The notes under the pieces: generated by a model
Told to the model about the DNA's origin: nothing
The model's database searches: none
The model's input: only the letters and a program-made list of their open reading frames with translations
Program-made: the position numbers and the translations under genes
NCBI GenBank assembly: GCA_038087015.1
Contig: JASBNA010000026.1
Location: 434,001-498,000 of the forward strand
Direction: 5' to 3'
Source of the DNA: Cerrena zonata
Taxonomy: Eukaryota; Basidiomycota; Agaricomycetes; Polyporales; Cerrenaceae
Length of the DNA: 64,000 bases
Shown: piece after piece, positions 58,418 to 64,000 of the stretch
Position numbering within the stretch: position 1 is the stretch's first letter
How the letters are laid out: each line of letters opens with the position of its first letter

Positions 58418-59245
58418 CCAAGAACAGAATCAGTAATACTTATTGATATAGAGAAAGATGGACCCATTTAATGAGCTGGATGACACAGTAAACATATCAC
58501 TTGATGCCATGAGAAACGTCACATGCAAGTGAGTGCTGTAAATGAGGAACTAAAAAGATGAGCTTGAAAGGAGTGGAGAAAGGTCTTCATGATTGGAATA
58601 CTATGTTTTCATCCAGTTGTGATGTATACAGATATGGCTTGAGGTGTGCTATGCACTTAAATGTTTGCAAGCAGACGGGGTGCCTGCATGGTTGAGAGAA
58701 GAGCATTCAGTGGTGAGATCAGTTTCTATGAGTCAGATATGATGCAGATATAGGAGTGGAGCTTATGTGCTAGAAATATGCCCTTGGAAAATACCATTGG
58801 TCAAGAAATATAATGTGTGCAGCGAGTAAGCTCAGATTGACAGATAGCTGAAAACCAGAACAACTATTGGGCATTCCCCTGAAACTCTATAGTAGCATTT
58901 CACACTGCATAAATTGCATAATTAGTGAGAGAACACAGGATGCACAAGAGAACGACTGTCATCATGCCAAAGGCACTGACTATCTCAGCATGTGTTTCTG
59001 GCCAGAAAGTAATTCAAGAAGAGGGGATATAAATATTGCGAGAAGGACATGATATGTCATACAATTTTGTGATTGAGATACTTTGTTGCATGAAAAATAC
59101 ATCATAACTTCTTCTCCAACTCTGTAATAGCCTGACATAAAGCAGCTGCGTGGAGGGTCCAATTCACTCAGTAATGAGCAGGCCCAGTTGGGTATGGAGG
59201 GGAGCTCCTGGGTGATGCAGGTAATGTGTGAGATTGGCGAGCAGA
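58418..59245. other. Unassigned stretch
   Basis: No gene or repeat is recognised. It may be part of the larger CACTA element whose left end I could not find. Confidence 0.3.
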
Positions 59246-59975
59246 CACTGGGCCAGAAACCAGATTCTAGGCTCAATAAAAAGGTGAAAAATCAGTTATA
59301 AAATTTAATGATTTTTAAGTAACTTTCCAGTCAATAAAATAAAATAAAATTCAAAGTTCTTGCAACATTCTGTATATACAAAAAATAAATCTAAAACTTT
59401 AAGTTTTTATTATAAAAAAGATGTGTCTTCAGTGGAAATTCACAGTTTTAAGCTCCATATTCTATAAAGATCTTGTTTAATTCTTGTATTTACAAAATGC
59501 TATCAAAACTTTGAAACTAAAGGTCTTAGTGGTATTTATTTAATTTTAAATAAAGTTAGTTTAGATTATTATATAGGCTCAGCTGCAACTAATAGGTTTT
59601 ATGCTAGATTTTCTAATCATTAAATTACTAGGCTTATTAGAGTGTTTAAGGATTTAAAAAGTTAAATTTTATAATAAAACATAATTAAGTTTAAAGTTTT
59701 ATTTAAATTTCTGCCCTGCCCACTGGCATGGCCCTAATTATTATTTTAGAAAGTGAATAAAGATAAATATGAGAAAAATCTTTGATTATGAGGATCTTCA
59801 GCCATATAATTCATAGAAAAAATATGAATTAAAGAAGAAATGTAAAGAACAGGAATAAACATTGAAACAGTTTCCAGCTGTTTTTTTGATTGGAAAAGTT
59901 AGTTGAAAATCATTATATTTTATAACTGATTTTCCACCTTTTTATTAGGCCTAGAATCTGGTTTCCAGCCCAGTG
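59246..59975. mobile_element. Non-autonomous CACTA-like element, AGA target duplication
   Basis: It starts CACTGGGCCAGAAACCAG and ends CTGGTTTCCAGCCCAGTG, with arms matching for about 90 bp (AATAAAAAGGTG, AATCAGTTATAAAAT). AGA flanks both sides (59243-59245 and 59976-59978). A CACTG tip with a 3 bp duplication is the CACTA/EnSpm signature. The 730 bp AT-rich interior is non-coding. A CACTA-type transposase relic lies 400 bp to the right. Confidence 0.85.
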
Positions 59976-60387
59976 AGAGAGAGTGCACTGGACTTGAAAA
60001 GCTGGGAGTAGCGCAGGCAGCTGTTGTAGCTAAGTGGATGCTACAGCGAAGGAGTGGGAACTTGCTTGATGTGTGAGAGACAACAATGGATGAACCCCAG
60101 TGAGAATTGCATCTAGTGAGATGTACCAGAGTGCAGCAAGAGATACTAAGGTAACTGTAGATGCTGATGCATATACCTTGCTCTACTCAACTATACTTTT
60201 TCATGATTGAATCCATCTGGCTGAGTTTTCGTCTTTGTTCCAGGGTATCTCCGCTTGACCCCACATCTGAAACAGTGATGGCCACTCTGATTCCTCCAAT
60301 TATCACTATACTTGCTGTACTTTCCACAAATTGTGTCATTTCCTACCCGCCAAATTTATATTCAACCATTCTGCCTTGTTCTACCAT

Positions 60388-63300
60388 GCCTGTACTACAA
60401 GAGTACTATTGTGACTGTGAACGTTACTGCCAAGGTATTTGTCGAAAAGTCAACAAAAACACCTACACCAAACACCGAGAGTATTGGAAACAGACTTTTT
60501 CATGCCCGTTCAATGACTTTCTAAGTGCATTGCAACCTGGGACGTCTTCTCAAGGTCAAGGAGTCTCTGGAAGTCAGATATTGAAACAGACTGCCCAAGT
60601 ATTTCCAGACTCTTCTAGTTCCAAACACTGCAGAGAGGATGCTATAGTTGTGTCACAATTCGCTCCTCATGAAATTGCCACACCACCCAAAGTGAGTCAC
60701 AGTAACATTATATGATTCAGATATTTCTAATATCTGACACTATCTCATAGTCAATATTTATGAGACCCATATCACAGGATGGTAATTTGGGTCTGTACCC
60801 AGAATCAGAGTTAACACCTCTGCCTTCTTCTCCTGATCACCGTAATATCCCGCTGATCAATCTTACCACTGAAGATGACAATGAAGACAACTCAGAGAAT
60901 GCTACAACACATCCACATAATGTTGGTGTCAATGGTATAGATCAACTCTTCAAGTGTGAAATCCCTCAACCAACTCTTGAAGAACTCAAGCTCACAAAGG
61001 CATTCATTGACAAGCTCAAGACAGCTACACTTGAGAATTCTAAATTCTCCGCTGAGACCATTAAGCAACTACGGAACCCACCTAATGAGGATCTACCTGA
61101 TCTCTCTGACCCTTTCTTGTGTCTTTCTATCAACCTCTACCTAGCAACTGAAAATGCCTCGGAATCAACCTATGACAAAGTTTGTGATGCAGTCTGCTAT
61201 TGTTTTCTTATTCACTCGGACAAAATATTGTCACTGGATCAGGTCAAACGGCGCATTGCTGAATTCACTGGTATTTATCCTATCCAGGAAGATATGTGTA
61301 TCAACTCGTGCCTCGCATTCACAGGCCCTTTCAAGCATCTTGACAGCTGTCCAACATACTATGAACCACGTTATGACCCGAAATGTCTTGCTGCATCACA
61401 AGGAAAGGATAAAATCCCACATCAAACTTTTTCGACTTTTCTGATTGCATCTCAGGTTCAGGCATTGATGCAATCATCAAAAAGTGCTTTAGAAATGTGA
61501 TATCGTTCAGAGTTCACCAGGAAACTTCGGAATGCGGCAACACAGGGGCGCTCTGTTGATGCTTATGAAGATGTGTTCAACAGCTCAGATTATCTTGAGG
61601 CCATTAATCGAGGCAACATTAATGACGATTCAATACTCTTGATGGCATCTGTTGATGGTCTACAGCTCTACCCCAACAAAGAATCAAATTGTTGGGTCTA
61701 TACATGGGTCATACTTGATTGACCCCCTGACTGTCGGTATAAAAACCAATATGTCCTTCCAGGCGGTGTCATCCCAGGACCCAACCATCCGAAAAACCTT
61801 GACTCATTCCTATTTGTCAGTCTCTACCATCCTGCTGCTGTACAACATGAAGGAGGTATCACACTCTGGGATATGGTAACTCCCAAAGCAGGAACTCAGC
61901 CTTGCCAACAATATCAAGCCCAGCTATATTTGATATTTGTAACTGCAGATGGACCCGGGATGACTGCGATCAATGGTTTAGTGGGCCACAGTGGGAAGTA
62001 TGGCTGTCGAACTTACTGTCCTATGCCTGGACGACACAAGAGTGGGTCACCATATTATTTTCCCACAGCACTAAAACCTTTGAACTATCATGTATCTGGG
62101 TGCAATCATGGCAATATCAACTTGCGGCGACCACTCCTCTCAGATCCAGCCCGATATTGGAATAACCTGGCTCTTCTAATGCAATCTCATAACCGCAATT
62201 ATAACACAAATCGCCTTAACACTGGAATTGTCAAGCCAACAATTTTTAGCGGGATTCTACCAAGATACTGCCTTGGGATACCAAATTGTTTCCCCCCTGA
62301 TATCATGCATCTAGGCACAATCAACATTCCCCAGCATTTTTTAGGACTCTGGCATGGTACTCTCAGATCCTTTGAAGAATCTGGGAAGACTACTTGGGAC
62401 TAGGTTATTCTAATCGATGATCTTTAGAAACTACATGGTGAAATAATTGCAGAGACAGCTTCCTATCTTCCTGGATCCTTTGATTGCCTGCCACGCAATC
62501 CAGCCAAAAAGATCTCCTCAGGTTACAAGGCCTGGGAATTCTTGCTTTATTTTTACGGACTTGGTCCTGCTGTTTTCCTCAATGTTCTCCCAGATCACTA
62601 CTGGTCAAACTTCTGCAAGCTGGTCTGTGGTATCCGGATCCTATACCAATGCAGAATTACCTCTGATGATTTATGGATTGCTCACAATGCACTCGTGGAA
62701 TTTGTTGAAGAGTTCGAGAGGCTATACTATCAGCAAAAAGATACCTGCCTACACTTTGTGCGCCAATGTATCCATCTGCTCGTTCATGTTGCACCAGAGA
62801 CTACTTATGTCAGACTGCTTGGACTAACATCACAATGGACATTGGAGAGATTTATCGGAGACATCAGCTCGCAGGTTCGTCAACATTCAAATCCATTTGC
62901 TAATCTTTGTGAACGTGCCATATGTTGGGCTTGTGTCAATGCTCTGAAAGCAATCTTTCCACAACTTGAAGATGAAAAACCTCAACCTCATGGCTCACTT
63001 TTGCTTAAGAATGGATATACTTTTCTGCGAGCAAGAGATCCATACTCTTATACCCTGAACGATGCACAAGGGGATGCTCTTAAAACCTACCTAATGTCTA
63101 AAGGATTTGTTGCAACCAAAATCAACTGGAACATCATAACACGCTGGGCACGACTCTCGTTGCCAAATGGTCAGATCGCACATTCAGCATGGAAGGAAAC
63201 TGCTATGAAGACAAACCCTCAGATAGCAAGAATGGTTAAGGTATGTAGGTATTTCGAAAACCTCAGTTACCAAGCAGTCTAATAGAGGCAATGTTTAGCT

Positions 63301-63643
63301 TCGTCACCAGAATAATGATCATTTTGCAGAGATACACTTCTACTTCTGTTTTCCTACCAATGGACAATTCAAGACACTCACACTCATGTCACTCTTTGGT
63401 GAACCTGACCGTGATCTTCTACAACATTCACAGGAGACATTGGTTGTTTGTGAATACCGCGGAAACACTGCGCTTCTAATGGTTGAGATAACTCAGATTG
63501 TTGCTGTTGTAGCAGTGCCCCCACTTCCTAAGACATATAATATACCATCTATGGACACAAAGCAGTTACATTATGTTGTAGAGAAACCCGGCCTTGATAT
63601 TCTTCATATTGGGGGACACAATGAAGAGGATATAGATGAATAA
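60388..63643 (+). pseudogene. CACTA/EnSpm Tnp2-family transposase, four in-frame stops
   Basis: Start chosen at MPVLQEYYCDCERYC, a Cys/His-rich N-terminus; in-frame upstream ATGs exist to 60161. An intron at about 60691-60750 joins ATPPK to SIFMRPISQD. Core motifs: LLMASVDGLQLYPNKESNCW, QYVLPGGVIPGPNHPKNLD, FVTADGPGMTAINGLVGHSG, YGCRTYCPMPGRHK and NCFPPDIMHLGTIN, the acidic catalytic core of Tnp2 transposases. C-terminal: QWTLERFIGDISSQVRQHSN; a last exon ends HIGGHNEEDIDE. Stops: TGA 61498-61500, TGA near 61723, TAG 62401-62403, TAG near 62427. Otherwise continuous over about 1000 codons, so it decayed recently. Confidence 0.88.
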
Positions 63644-63794
63644 ATATATTTACTCTGTTTTTGATATAATAAAGACAAAGGTGGCTGTGAGGGCCACTTG
63701 TGTGTGGCAAATCACCTTAGTACTCTCTCTTCATTTAACCACACTGGTCACATCCCTTTCTACCTTCCACTAACCCTAGAAGATAACCAAAAAC
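63644..63794. other. Spacer
   Basis: A short AT-rich spacer with a small GTGGCTGTGAGGGCCAC hairpin at about 63681. It is the likely promoter region of the partial gene that follows. Confidence 0.3.
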
Positions 63795-64000
63795 ATGAAC
63801 AACATCAACCCATTTTACATCCCAGAGTCTTCTCTGACTCTGTTACCTGCATGGCCACTTCCCAATAATTTTTGTACTCCCAGAGTTCAACCAGGTCCTG
63901 ACTACAATGAGGGTGTAACCCAACTTTATCTGGTATGTAGTTGTCTATGTTTGATGATGACATTGTTCTGAGATCACATAAGTATATGGATACCCCACAC
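63795..64000 (+). CDS. Start of an unrecognised gene, cut by the right edge
   Basis: The ATG at 63795 opens MNNINPFYIPESSLTLLPAW and runs to VTQLYL before a good GTATGT donor near 63930. The rest lies outside the window. It follows the CACTA transposase in the same orientation, so it could be the second protein of that element or a host gene. No family can be given. Confidence 0.4.

Noticed and set aside
60161..60387. Upstream part of the first transposase frame as real N-terminus
   Set aside because: The residues before MPVLQEYYC are hydrophobic and unlike Tnp2 N-termini; the Cys-rich start at 60388 is more plausible, though not proven.

Overview
The window looks like a transposon-rich stretch of a filamentous basidiomycete genome, probably Agaricomycetes. 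The evidence is short GT-AG introns of roughly 50 nt, fungal-specific genes (a LYS9 saccharopine reductase relic, a fungal-type Spc25, an Rtt107/Brc1-like six-BRCT protein) and the repeat set (Tad1-like LINEs, PIF/Harbinger, CACTA/Tnp2, a Crypton-like tyrosine recombinase). I cannot name the genus from sequence alone.

Host genes that look intact: an Rtt107/Brc1-like DNA-damage scaffold (1728-5983, minus), a leukotriene A4 hydrolase-like M1 aminopeptidase (35155-37823, plus), a DUF262 protein (38082-40608, minus) and the kinetochore subunit Spc25 (43588-44483, plus). A small unrecognised gene (46873-52282, minus) appears to carry a complete 4.3 kb PIF/Harbinger transposon in its first intron. 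An XPG/GEN1-like nuclease homologue (7809-9209, minus) keeps its reading frame but has lost most catalytic acids.

Host-gene relics: a LYS9 3' fragment (26356-27440) split by a 325 bp element, a 5'-truncated frameshifted copy of the LTA4H gene directly upstream of the intact one (32890-33841), and a Dbf2/Sid2-type kinase lacking its N-lobe and carrying a foldback element in an intron (41091-43226).

Mobile DNA layout: 6-bp-TSD elements at 7134-7803 and 31405-32110 plus a partial copy at 6135; a Crypton-like recombinase pseudogene (9455-15496) split by a LINE (9867-13573) with a 13 bp target duplication; TIR elements at 18845-20052, 21895-22581, 24601-24977, 45585-46858 and 58155-58415; the PIF/Harbinger element (47756-52097); a 5'-truncated LINE with a 15 bp duplication (53426-55150); another LINE relic (56890-58128); a CACTG-ended non-autonomous element (59246-59975); and a CACTA/Tnp2 transposase pseudogene (60388-63643). 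From about 45.5 kb to the right edge almost everything is mobile DNA or AT-rich filler.

The most interesting items are the nested Crypton/LINE locus, whose coding frame is restored exactly by removing the LINE, the frame-conserved but catalytically degenerate XPG/GEN1 homologue beside it, and the hairpin-studded AT-rich interior of the 45585-46858 element. All exon boundaries and family names come from reading the sequence by eye.
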